From the NCBI GenBank assembly GCA_000827495.1, contig KN817547.1, positions 235,262-299,261 on the forward strand: DNA of 64,000 nucleotides, given 5' to 3'. The position numbers were made by a program, and so were the translations under genes. Each line of letters starts with the position of its first letter. The stretch's first letter is position 1. Below, piece by piece: positions 34,220-46,181 of this stretch. The notes under the pieces were generated by a model. It was not told where the DNA came from and made no database searches. It saw only the letters and a program-made list of their open reading frames with translations. Source of the stretch: Hypholoma sublateritium FD-334 SS-4. Its lineage: Eukaryota; Basidiomycota; Agaricomycetes; Agaricales; Strophariaceae.

Positions 34220-36509
34220 ATGCCCCCCCGAACGTGCTGCGCCCCGTCGCCGCCGCCAGCGAGCACGCCCCCGCCGCCGCCGCGCCCCCGCGGGCTCTGG
34301 CGCGCCCGGGCCACGCCCGCGCCGCCGCCGGCCAGTCACGCCCCCCACAAATTTCACACCAACCCGCTCTTCCACCTGCACCACGACGACGACGGCATCT
34401 GCACCGACGACAGCGACGCCAGCAGCACCGCCTCGGCCCGCAAGCGCCGCCGCCTCGCGTCCGACACGCCGCCGACGTCCGACGAGGAGGTCCTCTACTG
34501 GGACTACTCCCGCAAGTGCAGCCCCCACCCCGAGCGCCTCGACAAGTGGGTCACGCGCTCAAAGCGCATGGACACCACCTCCACCGCCGGCCCCGGCGCA
34601 CACCCCGCCCCGCCCCCCGCCGCCCCGACGAGCTGCGACCTCGAGGACTGGGAGGACCTGAAGGAGCTCTTTGCCAAGGCCGCCGAGATCTACGAGAGTG
34701 CGTGCACGTCGTCGCCGATGGCCCGATCGCTGACGGTGTGTGCAGACGAGCCCCCGCAGGACGCGATGCCGCTGCTGCGCGGCGTCATCCACGAGTGCCA
34801 CCGCTTCATGCGCATGTACTACGACCCGTCCGTCGTGTATGCGCCCCCGCCCCCGCCCGACGCCGCGCGCCGCCCCGTGCAGACGCCCCCCGACCAGCGC
34901 GTCGTGCGCGACTGGCTCGCGGACCGCCCCCCGCTCTACCCGCCCCCGCGCCCCGAGCCCGAGCTCGTCGCCAAGGCCAAGGCCCGCCTCGGCGCGGAGG
35001 AGGACAGGAAAAAATGGTGCGTCCCCCCCACGGATGGTGCGATCGCGGCTCATCGCGCGCTGCAGCAAGTGCAAGGACCTCCCGACGGCGTTCTACACCA
35101 TCCTCGGCACGACGCTGTTCTTCTTCGGGAACCTCATCGACCAGGACGCCGCGCTCGCCGCGCCGGGCGAGGCGCCCCGCCCGACGCCGTACTGGCTCGC
35201 CGCGATCGATGTGTTTGAGATCGGCGAGAACCTGCCGATCCGCACGAGCGGGCGCGGGTGCCCCGGCGCCCCGGAGGACTGGCGCATGGCGATCATCTGG
35301 GGCCGCACGCTCGTGTGCCTCACGCACGAGGCGCTCGCGCGCGAGAAGGACGCGGGGCCCGCCGCCGCCGTGGACCCGCACGCCGCGGAGGACCCGCTCG
35401 CGGGCATCGCGCGCACGTTCTCCTTCCGCCTCCCGCAGCCCGGGCAGCCCGTGCGCATCGGCGGCCTGGACGACGGGCCCCAGGGCACGCCCGACGAGCC
35501 TGCCTGGCCGCCCGACTCGCCGTTTGCGCTCATCGGCGAGCGCCGCCTCCCGCGCACGGGGCGCATGTCGCTCGCGAACACGACGCCGGAGGAGATGATG
35601 CTCATCGCGAAGGACCAGTTCTCGCGCGGGATCTTCCACATGCCGCACCCGCTGCACCACGCGCGGCGCCTTGCCCAAGCGGGGCCGCCGCAGCCCCGCG
35701 CGCTCCCTGCGGTGTTCACGTGCACGCCGCCGCTCACCGCGTACAGCGCGTCCGCGCCCCCGCCCACTGCGCCCGCGGCGACGGACACCGAGCCCGACGC
35801 ACCGCCGCCCGGTCTCCTCCCAGGCGAGACGTTCTCCCGCGCCAAAGAGCTCTTCACGATCGCCTCCGAGGTGCTCGACGTCGCGGAGCGCTTCCCCGCG
35901 CCGTCCGCGCGCGCGGGGCTCGCGGCGTTCGCGGACGGGCTCCTCGGGCAGATGAAGCTCGAGGCGAACACGGAGCGCGCGGGGACGTACGCGCCGTGGG
36001 CGGGCGCCGGCGCGATTGTGCTCGCGCGCGGGCGCGCGAGCCTCGTCGTCGGCGCGGCGAAGGCGGAGGAGATCGAGGGGCGCATCGAGGCGGGGGATGC
36101 GGGCGTGTGGGGGTGCGACGAGGCGGTGGACGGGCGCGAGGCGCTCGGCGTCGCGGTGGTGTACCTGGAGAAGGCGCGCGAGGCGCTGATTGCTAAGCAG
36201 GAGGAGGAGCGCGCGGCGCGCGGGGAGGCGATTGTCGTCGAGCGCGCGGACGACGAGGACGGGGACGACGAGGACATGGGCGGGGACTCGGATGAGGAGG
36301 AGGGGGAGGAGGGGGCCGTGGCGCCAAGGGGTGGGGCGGAGACGACGGTGGAGGAGGTGGGCACGATGCTCGCGGAGGCGCTGCTCACGCTCGCGAACCT
36401 CACGGAGGACGTGCGCGAGCGCGAGGTGCTCTACGCGCGCGCGCAGCGCGAGGGCGGCGATGCCATCGTGCTCGACGAGTGGGACGAGGAGGACGGGATG
36501 GAGGTCTGA
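34220..36509 (+). CDS. ETT1: Ett1/Nro1-like TPR-type protein (enhancer of translation termination)
   Basis: Three exons (34220-34697, 34746-35016, 35066-36509) close to 730 residues. The start ATG 34220 opens a Pro-rich leader with a basic patch (ARKRRR). Features that recall the Ett1/Nro1 family are L-L-R-G-V-I-H-E-C-H-R-F-M, the helical pair F-Y-T-I-L-G-T-T-L-F-F-F-G, repeated A-K-E-L-F helices, and the C-terminal V-L-Y-A-R-A-Q-R-E-G-G-D. An Asp/Glu-rich run precedes the last helix. Nro1 regulates Ofd1 (oxygen sensing) in fission yeast and Ett1 affects translation termination in budding yeast. The protein is longer than those homologues because of Ala/Pro-rich GC-driven loops. The family call is moderately secure; the gene structure is secure. 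Long antisense ORFs over it are a GC artefact. Confidence 0.65.
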
Positions 36510-39500
36510 TTTGTTTTTTTTCGCGGTGTGCGCTATTTCTTTCTCTCTTGTTTTTCTTTCTTGCTTGCTTGCCCTCTCTGTCCGTCTCTGAAACACAATG
36601 TACGCTCTCCACCCCACATATGCTGTAGTTCCCCAAAAGCGGCCTGCTCCCTTGGACGATGTACGCACAAACGAATGTACCCGTAGACAGAGCGCCTGCC
36701 CCAATTACCGAAAATCAAATTCACCGAGTATCAATCATTAAATGCGCCGCGTGCGGGGCAGACAGCGACATGAAAATTGAAATGAAATGAAATGACATCC
36801 TGCCTGCCTACCCCCAGCCTAGCCCGCGCGCCCATTGGCTCCCAGCGCGCAGCCCGAGTGGTCCAGGTATGGACCCAGGAGCAAGCTCCCCCGCCCAGAT
36901 CCCATTGGCTCCCAAATACAATACACAGCACGGCATCCGAACCACCTTCGCGGTTCGCCCCCGGGGCTTGCGCAGGGCCGCGCGCGGGCGCGAGCTGGTT
37001 GGTTGGTGCACCTTAAGTTAATCCCTCGCGGCCCCAGGCGCGCATTCCGAAGAGGGCGATTGGCCGCCAGCACCTCGGCGCAGGCAGGGTATTCCTCGCC
37101 TAATACCGAACTGCGTAAGTAAAAGCAGACGCGCAGACTCGGCGCGGGCGCTGAGTGGCCTGCTAGTAGTCTACTTACGCGGGTGGGTGTGGGGCCGCTG
37201 CGCATTGGCCGCCATAAGGTCTGTGGTATTTCGAGCCCCACGCGCGATTGGCTCGCTGCATCCGCCGCGGTCTGGGCCCGCGGGGCGCGGGGGCCACGCG
37301 GCGCCGGTGGCGCAGCCACGGTCTAGACGCCCACCAGCCAATCGCGTAGCCGGGCCAATGGGCGTCGGCGCGCGCGCGGCTATTCTTAGACGCGTGTTTG
37401 GCCCGCCGGCGCCTCGCGCGGCGGCGATGTATGTGCGGCGGGGCGCGCGCGTGTGTGGGGTGTGGTGGGTGGGTGGGGAACCCCCAAGCGGGGGATTGGG
37501 GTGGTGTGATAATTCGGGGAGGGTGGTGGTTGTAAGCGCTGGAAAAAATACACCGCGCGACCACGGCGCTTAGGGCGCTCGTCCGCGGTGCGCGACGCGC
37601 GCATGGTGTTCCGTGCGGCTCGCAGTGGGGCGATTGTACGGTCCTGTTATCAGACGCATCTGCGTTTTACGCGCGACACGCCTGCGACATTTAGCCTTGC
37701 TCTGCGTAGGTAGTGCACTACTTATCGCAGCGCGGGTCCCTTCTCCGAGTCCCCACCTCGCCGGCCCCATCGTCGCACGGTCGTGCACCAGCCCACGAGC
37801 AGCCACGCGCCACATGCGCCCACGCAGCCGCGCCGCGCCGCTCCCACACGCCCGCGCATCTCGCGCCGGCCCCTTCGCCCATCGAGCGGTCTAGAACGCG
37901 TGCGCCCACGCCCCGAAATCGAAGCGGCCTGCGCATTCCCAGTCTGTGCTGCTCCCTCGATCAGCGCACTGATCGAGCCAGCGATCGACGGCGGCGAAGG
38001 CGAACCTTGCGAACGCCTGCCTGCCTGTTTGCGAGCCGCGCTTTCCCAGCCCAGCGCCCAGTGGGGTGCCGGCGGAGCGCCGCGCCCCGGTGCGCAGAAG
38101 CTGCGTACGTTACTGCGTACGTATCGTATCGCCGCGCTTCTGCGCTCAGCGAGATCTATAGGCTGGGCCGGCGCGCGGTCCGCGCTGCAGGCCCAGGGCC
38201 GCGTGCGACCCACCCTGACGCACCCCGGCCCTGCGGGGCTTCTGGGTTTGCAGCGCACAGGAATAAAGTTCTGTCAGTGCATGCGAGCGCCTGTTTGCGG
38301 TGCGCGGGGCCCAGCAGGACGGCGCCCAATCGCGGGACGTGGCGGTGCGCTCCCATGACGTGCGCACCGGCAATTGGCTCGGGAGCCGCGATGGGAACTG
38401 CGCGAGTCTGCGCGCGCGCGCTGGCGGGCGGTGGCGCCCGTCGGCGACGTGTGGCGCCGCAGACGCTGCCGCCGGCGCTTTGTGGCACGGTGGCGCCGCT
38501 GTCTGCGCCATCTCCCCGCAGCAGCGGCGGGCTGATGGATATCGACAGCGCTCGCTACTTAGTCCCCCGCAGATTCCTACCCGCATCTTGAATCTCGATA
38601 GACGATAAAATAACCGTATGTCGGGCTGCATAAAGCAGTGGAACTCCCACCATACGCGGACTAAACAGGGCATCTTTTCGCCATCGGCGCAGTCTAGACG
38701 CTGGCCTGCGCCGCACGCACCGCCAACACCACACACCATTACACACCCTGCGACACAGGTGACGCAACGCAGTGCAGTGCAGCGCGGCGAACCGCGTCGA
38801 GTCGGTCGCCGCGCGGACCGACCAGAAGCTGCACTGCCGTATCGCCTCCTTCCCGCGGCTGGCTCGTCCGGGGCTGATTTAGCTGCAGATAGATGCAGAT
38901 GCAGTCGCTACCCGCATAAGTAAACCATCGCGGTGGGTGGCACAGGCCCCATCTGCATCTCGTCTCCTTACCGCCGCTATCTGCACCATCGACGCAGCCC
39001 AGACCGCGCCCGGGGCGCCCGCCGCGCAGACGCGCCGCTGTTCAAGGCTCGCAGGCGACCCGAAGCGGCCGCGCGTTCCCTCGCTGCGCATGACGCAGTC
39101 CCCGCCCGGGGGCCCAGGAATAGCGCATGACGCACGCCGGCGTCTCGTGCGGGAATAGCGCTGGCGTCCCATGCGAGGCGGTGCGCCGCGCCTGGGAGCG
39201 CGCGCGCTGAGAGGCTGCTAATGATAGCGTCGGCGGGCCCAGAGCACGCCACCGTCAGTTGTGGCACGTCAGCCTGAGGCGTTTATGGGCGTTCTCGGCC
39301 GTGTTCGTGCGCGTCGCCATCGCGGTAACCACGCGGGCGACAGACGGCGCCCCGCGCGCCTACTTTAACTGCGCGGCAGGCGGCGGGCGTGCACCGATCC
39401 GCACTTTTGCGGACAATTGCGCTGGTTCGCGATCGCCTGCGTATCAGTCTAGGCGCGCATGCATTCATCTGCCTTCTGGGTTCGATGTCATCGTAGGTTA

Positions 39501-39796
39501 GCGTTCACGTACATCATTTAATATGATATTAAATTCCTGCTGTCCATCAGAGATCGCACGCAGCCTGCCATTGCCACCCCGCCTATAAACAGCCCTCCGG
39601 GGAGGCACGCGACGATAGGCATAAACAGCCAGCCTCGGCGACTGCACGCTATTTCCAGGGCGCGCCGCGCGGGCCGCCGTGCCGTCGCCCGCCGTCGTGG
39701 GGACGGTTCAGAGCAGGATCGCTATCGTCCATCTCGTCGCGATCCCACCGCCTCGCGCACCCATACGAACCGCATCGCGTCACGCACGACTCACCC
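36510..39796. other. GC-rich gene-free region
   Basis: A 3.3 kb GC-rich stretch between two converging genes. Long ORFs exist in all frames, but they lack splice signals in register, are Arg/Ala/Pro-biased and match no family I know, so they look like a by-product of composition. The left part carries a CCAAT-box cluster, and 38750-39600 has many short CpG-rich imperfect repeats. An untranslated RNA cannot be excluded. Confidence 0.45.
36832..37372. promoter_or_regulatory. Cluster of CCAAT boxes
   Basis: Seven copies of ATTGG/CCAAT in about 540 bp. ATTGG occurs near 36833, 36904, 37060, 37204 and 37247; CCAAT occurs near 37338 and 37355. Two copies share the longer block CCCATTGGCTCCCA. CCAAT is the site of the HAP/NF-Y complex. 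No gene start is recognised next to the cluster. Confidence 0.45.
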
Positions 39797-41427
39797 CTAC
39801 GCTAGCGCATGCACGACGGCCTCGAACGTCGCGAACGTCACCATGTTCACCGGGATCGCCCTACACCGCAACGGGGCGCACAAAAAACGCTTTCAGCGCC
39901 ATCGCCTATCGCATAACATAGTGCACGGCTCACCGAATCAGCGTCGGCGCGAGCCCGCGCCAGAACACACTGGCGCCCTCGGTGCGGAACGAGTGCGCGA
40001 TCGTGCTCCACGTCGTGCGGTACGGGTTGATATCTTGCATCATTGGCGCGGCCGCTGATTTGCCAGTGAGGTGCAGACGTCGCGCGCCTGCACTCGGCAG
40101 GAGAGGTGCTGCCTCTCCCAAGCGCCACGGCTGGAGATGCGCGAGGGCGCGTGCTGGCGCCGAGGGAAGTTTGCTCAGAGACTGCGATACGGCGACGGCG
40201 GGGGGCGCGGCGGGGATGAGGATGGCCTCGCTCCCCTGCACGCGCGTCTTCACGACGTCGAGCGGGAAGGTGGCGACCCAGCCGGCTGCGAGGTGCGTCT
40301 CGATTTAAATCTGTACAGCGGATGCCAGTAGAACTCAGGGGACGCACCAATACCTGCGATGCCGCCCGCGATAAGGAGCGCGGGGAGCGTGAGCTTGCCG
40401 TCGGCGCCGGTGGGGAGGTAGCGGCACGCCGCCTCGTACTGCCAAGATAGGGCAAGGTATCAGACAGGTAGGCGGTGGACGCTGGGACCCGGACGTACAG
40501 CGGCGAAGTACGCGCCGTAGCCGCAATCACGCAGCGCGGTGACCGGGAGGCCGCGGTACAGCCCACGCACGCCGTGCTCGCGCAGGATTTCCCGCGCGAC
40601 CGTGCGCGCAGTGGTCGGCGTGAGCCGCGCCTGCTGCCGGATCTTCACCAGCTCCGTAGGCGTGGTCACGATCCTGCCGGGGGACATGTGAATGCCTATT
40701 TATATGCATTCCCCGCGTCGCGCGGGCGCGGAACGGAGCGCGCCCGGGAGCAGGAGCAGGCGCACTCACGAGGATACGATACCACACCCGGCGCCGGCGA
40801 GCGCGATCTGCGCGAGGGTCGGCACGGCGTCCGCGCTGGGGAGCTGCAGCTTCAGAAGGAAGTGGTACGACGCGAAGACGAGGCCGTTCATCAGCGCGAC
40901 CGTGGCCTGTGCGGAAGATCCGGGAAAGGGCAAGTCAGCGTTTCACCCTCATGCGCGGGGGGCTATCGGCGTGCACCCTGCCCGCCACGCCACGCCGCTA
41001 TCTGCACGGCAGGCGGCCACGCACCAGCGGGGAGGTGATGCCCTTGTACAGGCCCAGGACGCGCTCCTCGCGCACAATCGTCGCGATTGCGCCGAACGTC
41101 GTGTGGTATTTCCCCGCGATCGCAGGGCTCTGGAATCGGACCTTGACTGCCGCACGATTGCAGGACATCAGCACCGATCGCCACGATGAAGAGATAAGCC
41201 GCGCACCGGTGTCGAACGGGAACCCGACGACGAGACTGGCCATGCCCTGCGTCGACGAGGTCGGTGCTGGTCAGACCGGGGTAGCACGCCGATAACAGAG
41301 ACACGCACCGCGACCGTCCCCGCGATGAAGTCGACTGTCGGGTTCAGCGCGACTGCTCCTGCAAGATCGTGGTTTGCTATTCGATGCGCGATGCAGATTT
41401 TGGAGACGACGCACCATCTGTGGCCAT
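39797..41427 (-). CDS. Mitochondrial carrier family protein (SLC25)
   Basis: Six-helix, three-repeat solute carrier of the inner mitochondrial membrane. The start ATG 41427 sits in a 13-nt first exon (41427-41415). Exon 2 is 41358-41309. The three carrier signatures are P-F-D-T-V-K-V-R-F-Q, T-P-T-E-L-V-K-I-R-Q-Q and P-L-D-V-V-K-T-R-V-Q, each followed by the G-L-Y-[KR]-G or F-W-R-G half-motif. R-D-C-G-Y-G-A-Y-F-A-A in repeat 2 resembles the carnitine/amino-acid branch (Crc1/Ymc-like), so the substrate is uncertain. The loop after the third signature carries about 50 extra residues (40160-40250) that may be a loop insertion or a missed intron. About 350 residues in all if the loop is retained. 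The coding region is GC-rich like its neighbours. Confidence 0.88.
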
Positions 41428-41429
41428 TA

Positions 41430-42624
41430 GACGGGCTTTGAGATCCTTGGGGACCGAATTAGACTGATAAGATGCGCACAGGAGAGAATGATGGCGAGTT
41501 CATTTCGGATGGCGCGAAGCAAGCATGAACAAGCACATCGGGTGGCGGTGCTGCCTTCCCGCACCCACAGTGCCACAACGTGCCACAGGCTACCATGGGT
41601 TGCGTCATGAGCAAGTCATGAGCGCTAAAATCAGCTGTAATATATTTCGATGCTCAGTTCTTTTTTAGCACTCGAAAAATATGGTCAATACAACAAGGAT
41701 TGGTTTGCGCTGATTCTATATCAATATCTTTTCCCATGATTAAGATTTTGTACAGCCCAAGTACACCCGACCATTGTTCGGAATTTGTTTTCACACGGAC
41801 TTGACGCGAAGTTCGAGCTCTGCGCACTCCAGGTTATTCCGGGATGAACGAACGTTGAACTTTGAGGGATCTGACATAGATTGAGAATCGTATGCTGTGT
41901 ATATCTTTCCAGGGGATCGCATCTACGCTTCCACTGCACTTCACTTCGTTCAGTAGATAAGACACCCCAAATATCGAGGGATCTAAATTTAATCGATCCC
42001 CAAACTCGATGGAGGACGCAACATGTCAACGATTCTCCAGTCCAAGGACAAGTTCTTCCAACGTTTGCCTCCGTATTTATTCAATATCTTCCTTTGAACA
42101 ACGTTCTCTCCCCCGTTTTAATTAGCGACACAGCGCCCGTGCATGGGCGCCGGGCTCGGGGAGGGATAGGTGAGGCAGTGTACCCAATGCCCATCGACAT
42201 GATGGCAAGTCTCCGTGTTATCGTGTTCGCGCACACGTGTTGTCTTCCTTGCCTATTCTGGCAATCGGCCCGTAAGCGAATGAACTCGTGTTCACAGCGA
42301 GGCAGAACATGAGTGCGCACAAAATTGTGCGCCCTCGGGCTTGCAAAGCCAACTTCAACTTCTTCCGCCATCTTGAGCTCACAATACCCGGTGCACTTCC
42401 ATCCCCGAGCACCCTGCACTTCCATCCCCGAGCACCCATCGGACTTGTATTTGACTGTGTATTGTATTACTGGTGCGTGTCCTGTTCCATTAGAACGAGC
42501 TGCTGCTTATCGTCGAGATCCGACGTACAGCAGAATATCACACCATAACAGTGGCCTTTTATCTCCCGTAGCCTGTACTGCCTTGTATCTGCACCCCCAC
42601 ACCGAATACCCAACACATCCGTGG
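41430..42624. other. Divergent promoter region of the carrier and RanBD genes
   Basis: Composition drops back from GC-rich to normal here. It contains a perfect tandem 23-bp repeat (see 42392) and no coding sequence that I trust. Confidence 0.45.
42392..42437. repeat. Perfect tandem 23-bp duplication
   Basis: Two identical adjacent 23-nt copies (42392-42414 and 42415-42437) of a unit beginning TGCACTTCCATCCCCG, about 190 nt upstream of the RanBD gene start. It may double a regulatory site. Confidence 0.9.
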
Positions 42625-45279
42625 ATGTTCCCCGCAGGCGATTTCAACTTTGTCGTCGCCGGTCTCGCGACGTTTGCTGCTACTGTCGGATACGCCTGTT
42701 CACGGCGCCTCAGCTTCTCCTCCACATCTTCCACAAACCAGCACGTTTGCTTCTGCATTGATACGTGTAATCGCTGACCGGTGACTCCACAGACCTGCTC
42801 CCGACCACCTACTTGCCAGCACATCGACATTAAGCGATTCCAGTACCATGCTGGTCGATCACGATAGTAAAACTGCGTCCGAGGACATAATCTCGTCGCA
42901 AGAAGTGTCCCAATTTAACATGGACCACGACTCACCCCACGCTCTGCGGAGTGACTACGCCACGACCTCGAGTCCTGCTGGCCCCGCCCCCACATCCCCC
43001 ACCCGTCGAGAGTCCTTGAAGCGAAAAGCACCCCATGACGGGTTCGACGAACCGAATAAGGTGTGTGGGATGTTTTTCATTTCTCGCTCCCGCCCATTAA
43101 ATTTAATATGTTCGCGGGTAGCAGGACAAGCTGGGATACCCTCATGTTAGTTCCGTTCCGATTGTCCTCGAGGCAGACCCGCTGATCACGATCGCCTGAA
43201 CTTGCCAAATCATTTGTGTGATCTGCTGCAAACACAGAACTTGGCCAACATATACCCAAACAAGCGCAGCAGGACGCCGTCGTCTGACTCGATACAATCA
43301 GAGGTGCGCTGCCCAGCGATATGTGATATCCAAATAGGTTCGCTGACCTGACCCAAAGGCGTCCTCGGGACACCCTAGCCCTGAGTCGACACTGGATAGC
43401 ATTGTCCCGTCAACGACTATCTCCGAGGATGTCGAAATCGTAAGTACATTCGTTGTCGTACGCTGATGAGAATATAGCAATCCTGAAGCCATTCGCAATC
43501 CAGCCCATGATTGAATCGGACCCACAGCCTATCATCTCTGCTCTCAGCAAGACTGCGGCAGCTGTCATCAATGCTGCTATCAATGCTGCTACACCAGCGA
43601 CCGAGCCCCCACTTTCGCCATCTCCGCCGCCCGAGCCAGAAGCAGAGGCCGAGCCGGTCGCTGCGCTCAATCAGTCGCCCGTTCCCTTAGCAGTGCGCAT
43701 TGCCTCTTTCTATACTCCCGCTAAATCTCTCTAACATGCAATCTTAGATCGTAGAAAAACAGGTATCGCCATCCACCCAGACAGTTCCACTTCCTGAAAC
43801 AGAAGAAAAAGCCAGTCATCCAGCTGTGCCACCATCCGAACCGAAGCGTACTTCCGTACCACCGGCCACCGAGAGCAGTACCACCCCTACTCCTATGACC
43901 CCGAAGTCATTAGTACGTATCGCCTAATATGTTACATACGACTTACTCAACTTGAACGACATATGTAGGCCCATCCAGGCTTTGGTGCATTCGCAAACCG
44001 AGACGCTTTTTCGCTCTCGCGGCCTACAACGCCGAACGCGCTCAGCTTAAAGCCCTTCACCGTGCGTCCCCTTTTGCACAACCTTCTGCCTCCCCTAGTA
44101 CTGGCCTGACAAACGGAATTACAGATACCCTCTTCAAATCCATTCGCCGCGTTTGCCGGCTCCGCCTCGCCCTTCTCCGCCGCGGCGCTGGGCAAGCCCG
44201 CCTCGCCATCGCCCTTTGCTGCGTCGTCGTCGTTCTTCGCCAAGAGCAGCGGTAGCAGCACCGCCGTGGGCACGATTGGCGCCGCCGGCCGCGACTTCTT
44301 CACTGTGGACCCGAAGGCGCGCCCCGTGTGGGGCACGCTCGCGGGTGCAGACCTGAAGACGCACCAGAATGAGCTGGGCGAGGCGGCTCTGGCACCAGGC
44401 GGCGTGTTTGCATTGGAGAAGGCCGCCGAGCCCGCTAAGGACGCACCCGTGGACGAGACGGCTGCCGCTGAGACGGAGGTGGACCGTGAGGAGCGCGAAC
44501 GCGTGGAGAAGGAGCGGCTGGCAGCACGCGAGCGCGAGGAACAAGAGGTGCGCGAGCAGGAGAAGCGCGAGAAGAAGGAGCGCAGGGAACGGAAGCGCAA
44601 GGAACGCGAGGTCGGACATGCAATTGTGGGGGCTACCGCGACTGCGGCGCATCCCAAGGACAAGTACACTCGTGCGTACCATTTTTTCTGCCCCTTTTAC
44701 CGTATCTCACTCCGCCTACGCAGCCGTTACTGGTGAGGAAGGAGAGGACGTCGAGCTCGAGCAGAAGGGCGTCAAGCTGTTCATCAAGCGCGGGGACAAG
44801 CCGTTCTCTGAGGCGATCCCGGGCCATATCAAGCTGCTCGCGAATCGCGCGACGCTAGAAGAGCGTATTCGTGCGCATTATCTTATTCGTGCCAACGAGA
44901 CTGTACTAATCGTATATTATAGTGTTCCGGCGCGAGCCCCTCTGGAAGGTGTCTATGAACGTACGCGTCCAGCCTACAGTGCGCGCCACATATGTGGCCC
45001 AAGAAAATGTTCTGCGCTTCATCCTCAAGGAAATGGTTCCCGAGGAGGGCACCGAGGGCGGCGCAAGCGCCGACAATCTCAAGCAAGAAGTTGCTATCTA
45101 CGTGGTCAAGGTCAGCAGCTGCAAATTCAATCAGCGCCAAACGCTCGCTGACGAATGCTCTACCCTTCTTTTAGCCCGGCAGGTCGTGCTCGAAGCAGGA
45201 CTTTAAAGAATTCGCTGAAAGTCTTCTCGAAAGCTCGCAATTCAACCCCGATGCAGCAAAAAAACCACGACTGGCATAA
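42625..45279 (+). CDS. RanBD1-domain protein (RanBP3/Yrb2-like)
   Basis: Nuclear transport cofactor type. The C-terminal RanBD1 domain reads E-D-V-E-L-E-Q-K-G-V-K-L-F, after an intron R-R-E-P-L-W-K-V-S-M-N-V-R-V, then the E-N-V-L-R-F-I-L-K-E strand, and ends with ESSQFNPDAAKKPRLA at TAA 45277-45279. The middle has scattered FG-like motifs (GFGAF, NPFAAF, SPFSAA), a Pro/Ser-rich region with R-R-E-S-L-K-R-K and P-N-K-R-S-R basic nuclear signals, and a charged E/R/K coiled coil (about 44470-44610). The chosen start at 42625 gives a hydrophobic segment (FNFVVAGLATFAATVGYAC), unusual for a soluble nuclear factor. If the start is instead further in (ATG near 42848), the segment is lost. Several short exons. 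Confidence 0.82.
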
Positions 45280-46181
45280 AGCTAGGCCATCTCTACCTTG
45301 TATTTTATTCTGGCTCCAGCTTTTTGCAAGCAAGAGTCGCTGGACCATTGAGCACTATCGCGCGCCGATGCATCAACCATTATTGATTATCGATTATCAC
45401 GGATGCGCCACCTCGCTCTTCGACTCATCTCCGGCCCTGGATATACATAGTGGGACTGTGGAACTCAAGACACTGCGGCCCTCAGCTGTCGATACCCCTA
45501 GGGCGATGATACCCGCTGTAAAACCACGTTCCTCTTTCACTTGTGCTACCAAATCTCGCCTCTCAACTCATTGACGCCCGACCTATACGAACGTCCCGCG
45601 CTGTACCGTGTATTGATCCGTCTCCAATTCAGATACGCAGGTCGTATTTCTGTGATGTACTCCACCACCAATCATTTATACCAGTCTCGACTTCATTTGA
45701 ACTTATGACTCCTAGCTGATTCTCCACCACTCCATACCATGAAGCATGATCTTACGCCATATCCGCGCTATTTAGGCTGTCGTCTATTGGTTTTTATTAT
45801 TTCATTTGTAACTCCACACCGACATAATGCCGATGCACATGTTTATCTGGCAAACCCGGTCGAAAATACACTCATGAATGTCTCTTTCAAGCCTCGCGGT
45901 ACCATCAGTGGGGTATCATGGTCAAGTGCAGCTGGTATCTAAACTCTTGCGAACTGTCGAAGGCCAACGGGCAGAACAGAGCACAAGATCAGGATGAGTT
46001 TTCCTCTTCGTTTAGCATCCTTAGTAAGTACACGTTTGCTGTGGTCTGCTGTTACTCGCAATGCTCATTGTCCTTGTATTTTAAGCATATCGGTACCATT
46101 GGTATAGGTAATAGACGAAGTCCATACAATCGTTTACAACACCGCAGTTGCTATGTAGTAAGTGACATATTCTCGAGGACC

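Noticed and set aside
34806..36704. 632-codon minus-strand ORF over the Ett1-like gene
   Set aside because: Arg/Ala-rich antisense shadow produced by GC-biased codons. The plus strand has conserved motifs and introns in phase.
37700..38760. ORFs of 178-292 codons on both strands
   Set aside because: Several overlapping frames are equally open, all Arg/Pro/Ala-rich, with no family motif or splice structure. This is expected from composition.
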